A stretch of DNA of 64,000 bases, from positions 41,952-105,951 of the forward strand of contig JAZLIT010000062.1 of assembly GCA_045617525.1 (NCBI GenBank). Direction: 5' to 3'. Below the pieces are notes generated by a model, which saw only the letters and a list, made by a program, of their open reading frames with translations, searched no databases and was not told the origin of the DNA. A program made the translations under genes and the position numbers. This document shows positions 9,020 through 18,406 of the stretch, piece by piece. This stretch comes from JAZLIT01 sp045617525 (lineage in GTDB: Bacteria > Bacillota > Bacilli > Bacillales_A > Planococcaceae). Position 1 is the stretch's first letter; each line of letters opens with the position of its first letter.

Positions 9020-9799
9020 TTATTTCATTTTAATTTCTGCTAATGCATTTAGGAATTTACTATTAAGTACTTTAATGTAAGTTCCTTTCATACCAAGAGA
9101 ACGAGATTCGATAACGCCAGCAGATTCTAATTTACGTAACGCGTTTACGATAACTGAACGTGTAATTCCAACACGATCCGCGATTTTAGAAGCAACTAAT
9201 AACCCTTCATTGCCATCTAACTCTTCAAAGATGTGTTCAATTGCTTCTAATTCAGAATACGATAATGAATTAATCGCCATTTGAACGATAGCTTTCGAAC
9301 GTGCTTCTTCTTCAATTACTTCCGCTTTTTCACGTAAGATTTCCATTCCGACTACAGTTGCACCGTACTCAGCTAAAATTAAATCATCATCTGCGAATGG
9401 TGCATTGATACGAGCAAGGATTAACGTACCTAAACGCTCTCCACCACCAATAATTGGCACGATTGTTGTTAAACCATTTTTAAATAGGTCTCTGTTTTCT
9501 ACTGGGAATGCAGTGTACTCACTGTTTACATCAATATTTTGAGAAGTTTCATTAATGTTGAATAGGCTGTTTGTATATACCTCAGGGAATTGACGCTCTT
9601 CAATCATTTTTTTCATACGATCGTTATCGATTGTTTGGTGGATTGAAAGACCTAATAATTTCCCTTTACGGCTTACGATGAATACGTTTGACTCGATGAT
9701 GTCACCTAATGTATCTGCCATTTCCTTAAAGTTTACTGGCTTACCTGCAGATGCTTGTAACATCGAGTTAATTTTGCGTGTTTTTGTTAATAAATTCAT
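9020..9799 (-). CDS. codY: GTP- and branched-chain-amino-acid-sensing repressor CodY
   Basis: Global nutritional repressor of low-GC Gram-positives. The 259-residue protein has an N-terminal GAF-like effector domain (about 1-155) that binds Ile/Leu/Val. A C-terminal winged helix follows, with the recognition region 'VGITRSVIVNALRKLESAG' (about 204-222), the highly conserved CodY signature. The length equals the B. subtilis protein. It follows hslU by 83 bases in the classic xerC-hslV-hslU-codY order and ends in its own terminator. Confidence 0.98.
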   Translation of the reverse strand: MNLLTKTRKINSMLQASAGKPVNFKEMADTLGDIIESNVFIVSRKGKLLGLSIHQTIDNDRMKKMIEERQFPEVYTNSLFNINETSQNIDVNSEYTAFPVENRDLFKNGLTTIVPIIGGGERLGTLILARINAPFADDDLILAEYGATVVGMEILREKAEVIEEEARSKAIVQMAINSLSYSELEAIEHIFEELDGNEGLLVASKIADRVGITRSVIVNALRKLESAGVIESRSLGMKGTYIKVLNSKFLNALAEIKMK

Positions 9800-9882
9800 G
9801 TTGAATTTTTCCTCCTAATTTTTCTTAATATACTTAATATTCTAAATGTTTATATAATTTATTCAAACTAATACGGTCTAAA

Positions 9883-11274
9883 TTATAGTATAAATTGTGT
9901 CAAATCCTTATTCTTAACGATATTACCCAATTTTTGTTCTACATAAACCGGCGTAATTTCTATATGAGCAGGGCCTATTTCACTCGCTTCGAAAGATACT
10001 TCTTCTAAAAGTCTTTCCAAAATCGTGTGTAATCTTCGCGCACCAATATTATCTGTTTCTTGATTCACTTCTGTAGCGATTTCAGCTAAGCGTTCGATTG
10101 CAGCGTCTGTAAAATCAATGGTTACCTGTTCAGTTTGTAACAACGCCTTGTATTGTGTCAGTAGCGATTGATCCGGTTCTTTTAAAATTCTTACAAAGTC
10201 ATCTTTTGTAAGCTTTTCTAATTCTACGCGAATCGGAAATCGTCCTTGCAATTCAGGAATTAAATCACTTGGCTTGGACATGTGGAATGCACCAGCCGCG
10301 ATGAATAAAATATAATCTGTTCTCACAGCACCATACTTCGTTGTAACAGTTGAACCTTCTACAATCGGTAAAATATCACGTTGTACACCTTCACGTGATA
10401 CATCAGCTGACGATGAACCACTTCGCGTTGCAATTTTATCGATTTCATCTATAAAAACAATACCTACTTGTTCTGCTCGACGAATCGCTTCCGTTGCTAA
10501 TTCATCCGAGTCGACTAATTTCGAAGCCTCTTCTTGAATTAATACACGACGCGCATCTTTCACTAACATTTTACGTTTTTTTAACTTTTTCGGCATTAAA
10601 TTAGATAGCATATCCTGCATATTACCTGCAGCATTTTGATCCATTCCAGGCATCATATCTAACATAGATGGAGTAGCTTCAGAAACTTCTACAGTTACCC
10701 ACTGATTCTCAAGTTTGCCCTCGATTAAATCTTTGGCAAGTTGAGCGCGACGTGAACGAACTTCTGTATCTTCAGTAGTCTCTTCTACTTGTGACGCTTC
10801 TTTTTGCCCACCGAACAACATTTCAAAAGGGTTTGATGGTAGTTTATCCTTTTGCTTTGAAGGAACTAGTAGCTTCACCAATGCGTCATTTGCCAATTGT
10901 TCCGCTTGATCCTTAACAGCGTCGGTCATTTCGTCTTTAACAAGACGGCGTGATGCCTCTACCAAATCACGAATAATTGATTCAACATCTCGGCCAACGT
11001 AGCCCACTTCAGTAAACTTCGTTGCTTCAACTTTTATAAATGGTGCGCCTGTTAACTTCGCAATACGACGTGCAATTTCAGTCTTCCCTACACCAGTAGG
11101 TCCAATCATTAAAATATTTTTTGGATTTACTTCTGCCTTCAAATCTTCCGGTAAAAGCGAACGTCTGTAGCGATTTCTAAGTGCAATTGCCACCGCTCTT
11201 TTCGCATCATTTTGACCAACTATGTGACGATCAAGTTGTTCAGTAATCTGACGCGGCGTTAAATTTTTATCCAT
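9883..11274 (-). CDS. hslU: ATP-dependent protease ATPase subunit HslU (ClpY)
   Basis: AAA+ unfoldase that feeds substrates into HslV. Walker A 'GPTGVGKT' is at residues 58-65. Walker B 'VGIVFIDEIDKIA' and the sensor/arginine-finger region 'LIPELQGRFPIRVELE' follow. The variable I-domain lies between roughly residues 110 and 240. The length of 463 is normal, and the C-terminus 'LTQFIL' is of the type that docks into HslV. The start codon overlaps the hslV stop (TAATG), so the two subunits are translationally coupled. Confidence 0.97.
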   Translation of the reverse strand: MDKNLTPRQITEQLDRHIVGQNDAKRAVAIALRNRYRRSLLPEDLKAEVNPKNILMIGPTGVGKTEIARRIAKLTGAPFIKVEATKFTEVGYVGRDVESIIRDLVEASRRLVKDEMTDAVKDQAEQLANDALVKLLVPSKQKDKLPSNPFEMLFGGQKEASQVEETTEDTEVRSRRAQLAKDLIEGKLENQWVTVEVSEATPSMLDMMPGMDQNAAGNMQDMLSNLMPKKLKKRKMLVKDARRVLIQEEASKLVDSDELATEAIRRAEQVGIVFIDEIDKIATRSGSSSADVSREGVQRDILPIVEGSTVTTKYGAVRTDYILFIAAGAFHMSKPSDLIPELQGRFPIRVELEKLTKDDFVRILKEPDQSLLTQYKALLQTEQVTIDFTDAAIERLAEIATEVNQETDNIGARRLHTILERLLEEVSFEASEIGPAHIEITPVYVEQKLGNIVKNKDLTQFIL

Positions 11275-11816
11275 TACAACGCCTCCACAATAATATTATG
11301 ATTCGTGAAAACACAAATATCTGCAGCCGTCGTTAATGCTGCTTCTGCAATTTGCTTCGCAGTCAAATGCTCACCCGCATGCATCTTCAAAGCTCTTCCG
11401 GCCGCTAAAGCATAATTACCACCAGACCCAATTGCCAAAATACCATCATCAGGCTCAATTACTTCACCCGTTCCTGATACAAGTAATAACGTAGTACCAT
11501 CCATCACTAATAGCATCGCTTCTAACTGACGTAACATTTTATCGCCACGCCATTGCTTTGCAACTTCAACAGACGCACGCATTAAATTCCCATTATATTC
11601 GTTCAATTTTGTCTCGAACATTTCAAATAATGTAAATGCATCAGCAACCGAACCTGCAAATCCAGCTAATACTTGGCCATTAAACAGACGTCTGACCTTT
11701 CTTGCTGTATGTTTCATAACAACTGCATTCCCTAAAGTAACTTGACCATCACCCGACATTGCACATTCCCCTTTATGGTGAATCGCAAAAATTGTCGTTG
11801 CATGTATTTGACCCAT
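11274..11816 (-). CDS. hslV: Peptidase subunit HslV (ClpQ)
   Basis: Proteasome-like N-terminal nucleophile peptidase of the HslUV complex. The 180 residues contain 'HATTIFAIHHKG' then 'AMSGDGQVTLG', and the late motif 'GTGEVIEPDDGILAIGSGG'. The N-terminus is MGQIHATT: the threonines of the family (T7/T8) are present, but residue 2 is Gly. B. subtilis ClpQ, as I recall it, begins MSSFHATT and uses the Ser exposed by Met removal. Here a Thr nucleophile exposed by trimming five or six residues is more likely. Confidence 0.96.
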   Translation of the reverse strand: MGQIHATTIFAIHHKGECAMSGDGQVTLGNAVVMKHTARKVRRLFNGQVLAGFAGSVADAFTLFEMFETKLNEYNGNLMRASVEVAKQWRGDKMLRQLEAMLLVMDGTTLLLVSGTGEVIEPDDGILAIGSGGNYALAAGRALKMHAGEHLTAKQIAEAALTTAADICVFTNHNIIVEAL

Positions 11817-11834
11817 TGTTCAGCCTCCTAAACA

Positions 11835-12734
11835 TTATGCTCTTGGATGAGCATTCATATATGTTTTTCGTAAAGCTTCTTTCGTCACATGTGTATATAC
11901 TTGTGTCGAAGAAAGGTGAGCATGACCTAACAATTCTTGAACTGTACGTAAATCAGCACCATTGTTAAGTAGATGCGTTGCAAACGTATGTCTTAACATA
12001 TGAGGATAGATTTTTGTATGCATAGAAGCTGCTTCAATCATCTCTTTTAAAATATGACGCACACCGCGGTCAGTAAGTTCGCCGCCTCGCATATTCACAA
12101 AAAATGTTTGATGCTGCTTCATTTTCATTAATTTAGGCCTTACATCATTCATATACAACAAAAGTGCATCTGCAGCATAACTCCCAAATGGAACGATACG
12201 CTCTTTACGCCCTTTCCCCATAACTCGAATAATATTATAAGAAAAATCAATTTGGATTAACTCAATTGAAACGAGCTCACTTACACGAATTCCTGTAGCA
12301 TACAACAATTCTAAAATCGCTAAGTTTCGAATTGATTTTAAATCCGTGCCCTGACTCTTTTCAAAAAGGACTTCTAGTTCTTCTTCATAAAAAAAATTAG
12401 GTAACCGTTCTTCTTTTTTTGGATGGTATAACGACCGGAAAGGTGCATCATCCAAATTAAATTCACGATTTGCAAAGCGAAAGAACGAACGAATTGAAGA
12501 AATTTTCCTTGATACCGAAGTTCTCGCCTTTTTTTCATCATACAATTTTGTTACATATAGTCTTGCGTGAATATATTCAACTTCCTCGAGTGAGGAAACC
12601 CCTTCAAGCTGTAGAAAAACAAAAAACTCATTTAAATCAGATTCATATTCGCGCACAGTATGCACTGAAAAATTCTTTTCTAGTTGTACATAGCGGATAA
12701 ATAGTCTTAATGTATTTTCAAATTGTTCTAACAT
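11835..12734 (-). CDS. xerC: Tyrosine recombinase XerC (CodV)
   Basis: Site-specific recombinase that with XerD resolves chromosome dimers at dif. The 299 residues contain an N-terminal SAM-like DNA-binding domain (1-100) and a catalytic domain with R150, K174, H245, R248, H271 and nucleophile Y280 ('STQVYTHV'). All six catalytic residues are present. It heads the xerC-hslV-hslU-(codY) operon, 18 bases ahead of hslV. The upstream 278-base gap to trmFO should hold its promoter. Confidence 0.96.
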   Translation of the reverse strand: MLEQFENTLRLFIRYVQLEKNFSVHTVREYESDLNEFFVFLQLEGVSSLEEVEYIHARLYVTKLYDEKKARTSVSRKISSIRSFFRFANREFNLDDAPFRSLYHPKKEERLPNFFYEEELEVLFEKSQGTDLKSIRNLAILELLYATGIRVSELVSIELIQIDFSYNIIRVMGKGRKERIVPFGSYAADALLLYMNDVRPKLMKMKQHQTFFVNMRGGELTDRGVRHILKEMIEAASMHTKIYPHMLRHTFATHLLNNGADLRTVQELLGHAHLSSTQVYTHVTKEALRKTYMNAHPRA

Positions 12735-12969
12735 AAATTGAAACCTCCTAAAGAGATTTTATGTACCGAAGTGAGGCTCCACACAAATAAGTACTTGTTA
12801 TATTCAAATTGCATCTGTTAAAAAACACACACATTGACATTATACCTAACTTAGTAATATATCAAGCAAAACGTTTGCAAATGACAAATAATTCGCGTTT
12901 CACTACATTTTTTTTACCACAAAATCCTTTTATTACTAAAAAACCGAGAATACCTCATTGCCAAAATAG

Positions 12970-13008
12970 AAAAAGCCTCTAAGAGTATATCAACTTTAGA
13001 GGCTTTTT
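12970..13008 (-). terminator. Rho-independent terminator of trmFO
   Basis: A 12-bp stem (AAAAGCCTCTAA / TTAGAGGCTTTT) with a 13-base loop lies directly after the trmFO stop. It separates topA-trmFO from xerC. The A/T flanks would also let it work in the other direction. The remaining 235 bases up to xerC show no other clear feature. Confidence 0.88.
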
Positions 13009-13012
13009 ACAA

Positions 13013-14326
13013 TTAAATATTTTCGTTATTCACAAAATTCCGAATTGTTTCTAATGCTCTGTTTGCATGCTTCTCTGCACGCTCAGATTTTGATCTAATG
13101 TTTTCACCCAAATCTGGGAATAGGCCGAAATTAACATTCATTGGCTGGAAGTTTTTCGAATCCGCTTCAGTGATGTAACGCGCCATTGAACCTAACGCCG
13201 TTTCATGCGGGAAGTATACTAGCTCTTCACCCTTCGCCAAATGTGCTGCGTTAATGCCTGCAATTAATCCACTGCCAGCTGATTCTACATATCCTTCAAC
13301 ACCTGTCATTTGACCCGCGAAGAAAATTTGTGGATTCGCTCGTAATTGATACGTAGGCGCTAAAACTGATGGAGAATTAATGAAAGTATTACGGTGCATT
13401 ACACCATAGCGTACGATTTCTAAATTCTCAAGTCCAGGAATCATTGAAAATACACGCTTTTGCTCAGGCCATTTTAAATGTGTTTGGAAACCTACGATAT
13501 TATATAGTGTTCCAGCTGCATCATCTTGACGTAATTGAACAACTGCATATGGGCGTTTATCTGTTTTCGGATCTTCTAAACCAACTGGCTTCATCGGACC
13601 AAATAACATTGTTTTCTCGCCACGTGATGCCATTACTTCAATAGGCATACACCCTTCGAAGTATTTCTCTTTTTCGAATTCTTTCAATGGTGCACATTCT
13701 GCAGCAACTAAGGCTTCACGGAATGCATTGAATTCTTCTTTATTCATTGGGCAGTTTAAGTAAGCAGCCTCACCTTTGTCATAACGTGACTTTAGGTAAA
13801 CCTTGTTCATATCAATGCTGTCTTTTTCTAAGATTGGTGCCGCTGCGTCGTAGAAATATAAATATTCCTGACCCGTTAGCTCTTTGATTTTCTCTGCCAA
13901 CGCAGGAGAAGTTAATGGACCTGTAGCAATTACTGTAATGCCTTCAGGTAATTCTGTTACTTCCTCGTTAAATACTTCAACAAGTGGGTGATTTTTTACT
14001 TTTTCAGTAACATGTCCAGCAAATTCATGACGATCTACTGCTAACGCACCACCTGCAGGTACTGCACATTTATCGGCTGCTGAAATAATTACGGAATTAA
14101 GAATACGCATTTCCTCTTTAATTACTCCTACTGCATTTGTTAAGTTATTTGCACGAAGTGAATTCGAACAAACTAACTCTGCAAATTTTTCAGTATGATG
14201 TGCTGGTGTCTGCTTTACTGGACGCATTTCATAAAGGCGAACTTTTACACCACGCTCGGCAATTTGCCAAGCAGCTTCACTACCAGCTAAGCCGGCTCCA
14301 ATTACATTTACGAATGTTTCTGTCAT
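13013..14326 (-). CDS. trmFO: tRNA uracil-54 C5-methyltransferase (folate/FAD) TrmFO
   Basis: Makes ribothymidine at position 54 of tRNA using methylene-tetrahydrofolate and FADH2. The FAD-binding 'VIGAGLAGSEAAWQIA' lies at residues 8-23. The family blocks 'ELVCSNSLRANNLTNAVG' and 'EGCMPIEVMASRGEKTMLFG' contain the conserved cysteines. The length of 437 is normal. It follows topA by 20 bases, the standard Bacillales arrangement. Confidence 0.97.
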   Translation of the reverse strand: MTETFVNVIGAGLAGSEAAWQIAERGVKVRLYEMRPVKQTPAHHTEKFAELVCSNSLRANNLTNAVGVIKEEMRILNSVIISAADKCAVPAGGALAVDRHEFAGHVTEKVKNHPLVEVFNEEVTELPEGITVIATGPLTSPALAEKIKELTGQEYLYFYDAAAPILEKDSIDMNKVYLKSRYDKGEAAYLNCPMNKEEFNAFREALVAAECAPLKEFEKEKYFEGCMPIEVMASRGEKTMLFGPMKPVGLEDPKTDKRPYAVVQLRQDDAAGTLYNIVGFQTHLKWPEQKRVFSMIPGLENLEIVRYGVMHRNTFINSPSVLAPTYQLRANPQIFFAGQMTGVEGYVESAGSGLIAGINAAHLAKGEELVYFPHETALGSMARYITEADSKNFQPMNVNFGLFPDLGENIRSKSERAEKHANRALETIRNFVNNENI

Positions 14327-14346
14327 AGTACTTTACCTCTACCTCT

Positions 14347-16434
14347 TTATTGTGTTGTGGCTTCCTCGTAGTCGCAATCTGCGCCTGTACACTGGATTTG
14401 CACACCTTTTTTTAATTTTTTCTCTACTAATAATGAACTACATTTCGGACAAGGTCTACTGATTGGCTTATCCCACGACACAAAGTCACAGTCTGGATAT
14501 TTATTACAGCCATAGAATAAACGTTTTGTCTTACTCTTACGCTCAACAATTTCGCCGTCATCACATGTTGGACATTTCACATCTATCGGCTTGACGATTG
14601 CCTTCGTATTACGGCAATCTGGGAAGTTTGAGCAAGCCATAAACTTACCGTAACGGCCAAGTTTATAAACCATTGCATTGCTACATTTCTCGCAATCTTC
14701 GCCCGCCGGCTCGTCCTTAATCACAATTTTCTCCATTACTTCGTCCGCATATTTAACACGTGGTTCGAAGTCCTTGTAGAAGGCATCGATTACTTTCACC
14801 CATTCAGATATTCCATCCTCAACACCATCTAGGTCGTGTTCCATTTGCGCTGTGAATTCTACATTAATAATTTCTGGGAAGAATTCAAGTACTGCTAGAT
14901 GCACGATTTCACCTAATTCTGTCGGCACAAAACGTTTTGTCTCAAGCTGAACATACCCTCGTTTTTGAATGGTATCTAGGGTTGGTGCGTATGTCGATGG
15001 ACGACCTATGCCTAGCTCTTCAAGCGTTTTTACAAGACGCGCCTCCGAATAACGTGGCGGTGGCTGTGTGAAATGCTGCTTCGGTGTAATTTCCGTCGCT
15101 TTCACTTCATCGCCAATCTTCATTTCAGGAAGTAGCTTTGTCGTTTCTTCTGTTTGATCATCCGTACCTTCGATATAAAGCTTCATGAAGCCCGAGAATT
15201 TCACTTGAGACCCATTCGCTCTAAATTGTACGTCATTATTTAATAAATCCACTGTTACAGTGTCTAATACAGCTGATGCCATTTGACTTGCAACAAAGCG
15301 CTCCCAAATCAAACGATATAGACGTAATTGATCACGGCTCAACACCGTCTTCAAGTCTTCTGGTGTACGCATAGCACTCGTCGGACGAATCGCTTCATGC
15401 GCATCCTGTGCATTCGCCTTTTTCTTCACTTGCTTCACTTCACCAGTTGATAAATAATCTTTGCCATATTTACCTTCGATATATTGAATAGCTTCTTGCT
15501 TAGCTGTATCCGAAATACGTGTTGAATCAGTACGCATATACGTAATCAGACCAACAGCGCCTTCTTTTTTACTAAGCTCAATTCCTTCATATAATTGCTG
15601 GGCTAGCATCATCGTTTTTTTCGCACGGAAGTTTAACTTACGCGCTGCTTCTTGTTGTAGTGAAGATGTTGTGAAAGCTAGAGCTGCATTACGTTTACGC
15701 TCTTTTTTCACGACATTTGTCACTTTATAACTTTTACCTTTAGCATTTTTTAGCGCTGCTGTAACTTCAGCCTCACTTGTAAGCTTTACTTTTTCTTCGC
15801 CATTTCCATAATAAAGAGCATCAAAGGCTTTCTTCGATTTCTCAAAAGTTCCTTCAACTGTCCAATATTCTTCTGGCTCAAAACCTTTAATTTCATTTTC
15901 ACGATCGATAATAAGGCGTAGTGCTACAGATTGTACACGACCAGCTGATAAACCCTTCTTCACCTTTTTCCAAAGGATTGGACTAATATTGTAGCCTACT
16001 AGACGGTCTAAAATACGGCGCGCTTGCTGTGCATCTACTAAGTCCATATTAATCGGACGTGGTGTTTTGAACGATTCTAAAATCGCTTCTTTTGTGATTT
16101 CATTGAATACAACACGGCAATCAGAAGAAACGTCGACATTTAAAGCTTGCGCTAAATGCCATGCAATTGCTTCTCCTTCGCGGTCTGGATCGGCCGCGAG
16201 ATAGATTTTCTTCGCTTTTTTTGCTGCTGATTTTAAGTCTGCTAATACAGGACCTTTACCTCGAATTGTAATATATTTAGGGTTATAGTTATTTTCTGTA
16301 TCAATCCCCATCTGACTGCGTGGTAAATCACGCACATGCCCGATAGAGGCCTTTACTTTATACTTTTTTCCTAAATAACGTTCGATTGTTTTGGCCTTTG
16401 CAGGTGATTCTACAATTACTAAATAATCTGCCAT
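14347..16434 (-). CDS. topA: DNA topoisomerase I
   Basis: Type IA topoisomerase that relaxes negative supercoils. Toprim domain: 'VIVESPAKAKTIERYLG' at residues 6-22 and 'ADPDREGEAIAWHL' at 81-94. The catalytic tyrosine is Y299 in 'LITYMRTDSTRISDT'. Three C-terminal four-cysteine zinc fingers (about residues 575-690) begin 'CEKCSNAM', 'CPTCDDGE' and 'CPKCSSLL'. Full length (695). Confidence 0.98.
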   Translation of the reverse strand: MADYLVIVESPAKAKTIERYLGKKYKVKASIGHVRDLPRSQMGIDTENNYNPKYITIRGKGPVLADLKSAAKKAKKIYLAADPDREGEAIAWHLAQALNVDVSSDCRVVFNEITKEAILESFKTPRPINMDLVDAQQARRILDRLVGYNISPILWKKVKKGLSAGRVQSVALRLIIDRENEIKGFEPEEYWTVEGTFEKSKKAFDALYYGNGEEKVKLTSEAEVTAALKNAKGKSYKVTNVVKKERKRNAALAFTTSSLQQEAARKLNFRAKKTMMLAQQLYEGIELSKKEGAVGLITYMRTDSTRISDTAKQEAIQYIEGKYGKDYLSTGEVKQVKKKANAQDAHEAIRPTSAMRTPEDLKTVLSRDQLRLYRLIWERFVASQMASAVLDTVTVDLLNNDVQFRANGSQVKFSGFMKLYIEGTDDQTEETTKLLPEMKIGDEVKATEITPKQHFTQPPPRYSEARLVKTLEELGIGRPSTYAPTLDTIQKRGYVQLETKRFVPTELGEIVHLAVLEFFPEIINVEFTAQMEHDLDGVEDGISEWVKVIDAFYKDFEPRVKYADEVMEKIVIKDEPAGEDCEKCSNAMVYKLGRYGKFMACSNFPDCRNTKAIVKPIDVKCPTCDDGEIVERKSKTKRLFYGCNKYPDCDFVSWDKPISRPCPKCSSLLVEKKLKKGVQIQCTGADCDYEEATTQ

Positions 16435-16533
16435 TTATACTTTCCTCCTTATAGAGGTTACTTAATATTTACAAATCAATATCTGTTGCAAAATGTATAA
16501 CAGATTCGTAATTATTGCAACTTATTTTCTTAA

Positions 16534-17421
16534 TTAAATTGAAATAATTTGCAATTCGTTAATTATTTGATAGCCATTCCATACCGGAATTGCACCTTCT
16601 TTTATTAATTTATTGGTGCCAGAAGATTGTGTACTGTCGATTGGTCCGGGAACAATAAATATATCTTTGCCATGTTCTAATGCGTGCTCCGTTGTAATTA
16701 ACGTACCACTTCGCTCCGCAGCTTCCGTGACAACCAGCGCCTGACTTAATCCACTTATAATACGATTACGCAATGGAAAATGCCATTTCTTTGGACCCAT
16801 ATAAGGTGGGAACTCTGTAATTACACAGTGATTCTCTTTCATTTCATTGAATAATTCTTTATTTTCACGCGGATAAATATGGTCAAATCCACTTCCTAAT
16901 ACACCTATAGTTTTCCCACCTAAATGAATTGTAGTCTGATGCGCCATCGTATCCGCACCTTTTGCCAAACCGCTCACGATGACATATTGATTCTGTAGCA
17001 ATGGTGGCACAATAAAGGACAGTCCCACCTTTGTATATTCGGTTGCATTTCGCGAGCCTATAATGGCAATCTTCCGCTGCTTCAACAGCGAAATGTCGCC
17101 AACTGCGTATAAAATAGTAGGTGGGTCAATTAATTGAAATAATTCTTGCGGATAACGCGGATCATTATAGGCAATTATATGAATGTTTTTCTCTTGAAAT
17201 ATTTCTTCAAATGGCACATTAAAATATTGTTGGAAATTTGTTTTTAGCTTATTCGCATTATCAAATGTAATATTTAATACTTGAGAAAGATGCCCTGTTG
17301 GCATGGAAGGCAATTCACTTAAATCATCAATACAATTTAAAATGAGTTGTAGTTTTTGAAGTGGTAATGGATAAATGTAATGCAAAGTTAGTAACGCTTG
17401 TCGATTCGGGGTTTTTGTCAT
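16534..17421 (-). CDS. dprA: DNA processing protein DprA
   Basis: Loads RecA on incoming single-stranded DNA during natural transformation. I start at the ATG giving 'MTKTPNRQALLTL' (295 residues), since AAAGGAG lies eight bases upstream. An upstream in-frame extension has no ribosome site. It has an N-terminal SAM-like domain, then a Rossmann-like fold with 'IIGSRNATEYTKVGLSFI', 'VSGLAKGADTMAHQ', 'GVLGSGFDHIYPREN' and 'SGTLITTEHALEHGKDIF'. It lies between sucD and topA, as in B. subtilis, and is isolated from sucD by a terminator. Confidence 0.96.
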   Translation of the reverse strand: MTKTPNRQALLTLHYIYPLPLQKLQLILNCIDDLSELPSMPTGHLSQVLNITFDNANKLKTNFQQYFNVPFEEIFQEKNIHIIAYNDPRYPQELFQLIDPPTILYAVGDISLLKQRKIAIIGSRNATEYTKVGLSFIVPPLLQNQYVIVSGLAKGADTMAHQTTIHLGGKTIGVLGSGFDHIYPRENKELFNEMKENHCVITEFPPYMGPKKWHFPLRNRIISGLSQALVVTEAAERSGTLITTEHALEHGKDIFIVPGPIDSTQSSGTNKLIKEGAIPVWNGYQIINELQIISI

Positions 17422-17467
17422 TTTATTCGCTCCTTTATAATAGAAGAAAAAATGACCGCACACGTAG

Positions 17468-17500
17468 AAAAGATGTAGCGCATGGGGCGCTACATCTTTT
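17468..17500 (-). terminator. Rho-independent terminator of sucCD
   Basis: A perfect 14-bp stem (AAAAGATGTAGCGC / GCGCTACATCTTTT) with a five-base loop lies three bases after the sucD stop. The T-tract is just the four T at the end of the stem, but the stem is strong. It overlaps the dprA leader. Confidence 0.85.
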
Positions 17501-17503
17501 ATT

Positions 17504-18406
17504 TTAATGTGTCTTACAAGCTTCGTATAGACCTTTTTCTTTAATTACTTTAATTAATGTTTCGCCAATTACTGATGGAGTTGGCGCAACCTCGATTCCA
17601 GCTGCATTCATTGCTTTAATTTTTTCAGCTGCAGTTCCTTTACCACCAGAGATAATCGCACCAGCATGGCCCATACGTTTTCCTGGAGGCGCTGTTTGCC
17701 CACCGATGAAGCCAACTACTGGCTTCGTCATGTTCGCTTGAATCCACTCTGCCGCTTCTTCTTCAGCTGTACCACCAATTTCACCGATCATAACGACTGC
17801 ATATGTTTCAGGGTCGTTGTTAAACGCCTCTAGCGCATCGATGAAGTTCGTTCCGTTTACAGGGTCTCCACCAATACCAACTGCTGTTGTTTGGCCGATA
17901 CCCGCTTGAGAAAGTTGGTGTACCGCTTCATATGTAAGTGTACCCGAGCGCGAGATAACACCAACATGTCCTTTTGTATGAATATAACCTGGCATAATAC
18001 CAATTTTACATTCGTCCGCTGTAATTACACCTGGGCAGTTCGGACCCACTAAACGAGTCTTTTTATCTGCCATATAGCGTTTCACTTTAACCATATCTAA
18101 AACTGGAATATGCTCCGTAATACAAATTGTTAAATCTAGATCCGCATCCGTTGCTTCAATAATTGCATCCGCTGCAAATGGTGCCGGAACATAAATAACA
18201 GAAACATTAGCGCCAGTTGCTTTTACAGCTTCTTCAACTGTATTAAATACGGGTACACCTTCAATTTCCATGCCACCTTTTCCTGGCGTAACACCTGCTA
18301 CGATTTTTGTGCCGTATTCAAGCATTTGTTTTGTGTGGAAAAGGGCCGTTTCACCTGTAATTCCTTGTACAATTACTTTTGTGTCTTTATTAATGAAAAC
18401 GCTCAT
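17504..18406 (-). CDS. sucD: Succinyl-CoA ligase (ADP-forming) alpha subunit
   Basis: TCA-cycle enzyme subunit that binds CoA and carries the phosphohistidine. The nucleotide-fold motif 'VQGITGETALFHTKQML' is at the N-terminus and the active-site histidine is H247 in 'KRMGHAGAIISGGKGTA'. It has 300 residues. The ATG overlaps the sucC stop by four bases, so the two subunits are made in equal amounts. Confidence 0.97.
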   Translation of the reverse strand: MSVFINKDTKVIVQGITGETALFHTKQMLEYGTKIVAGVTPGKGGMEIEGVPVFNTVEEAVKATGANVSVIYVPAPFAADAIIEATDADLDLTICITEHIPVLDMVKVKRYMADKKTRLVGPNCPGVITADECKIGIMPGYIHTKGHVGVISRSGTLTYEAVHQLSQAGIGQTTAVGIGGDPVNGTNFIDALEAFNNDPETYAVVMIGEIGGTAEEEAAEWIQANMTKPVVGFIGGQTAPPGKRMGHAGAIISGGKGTAAEKIKAMNAAGIEVAPTPSVIGETLIKVIKEKGLYEACKTH

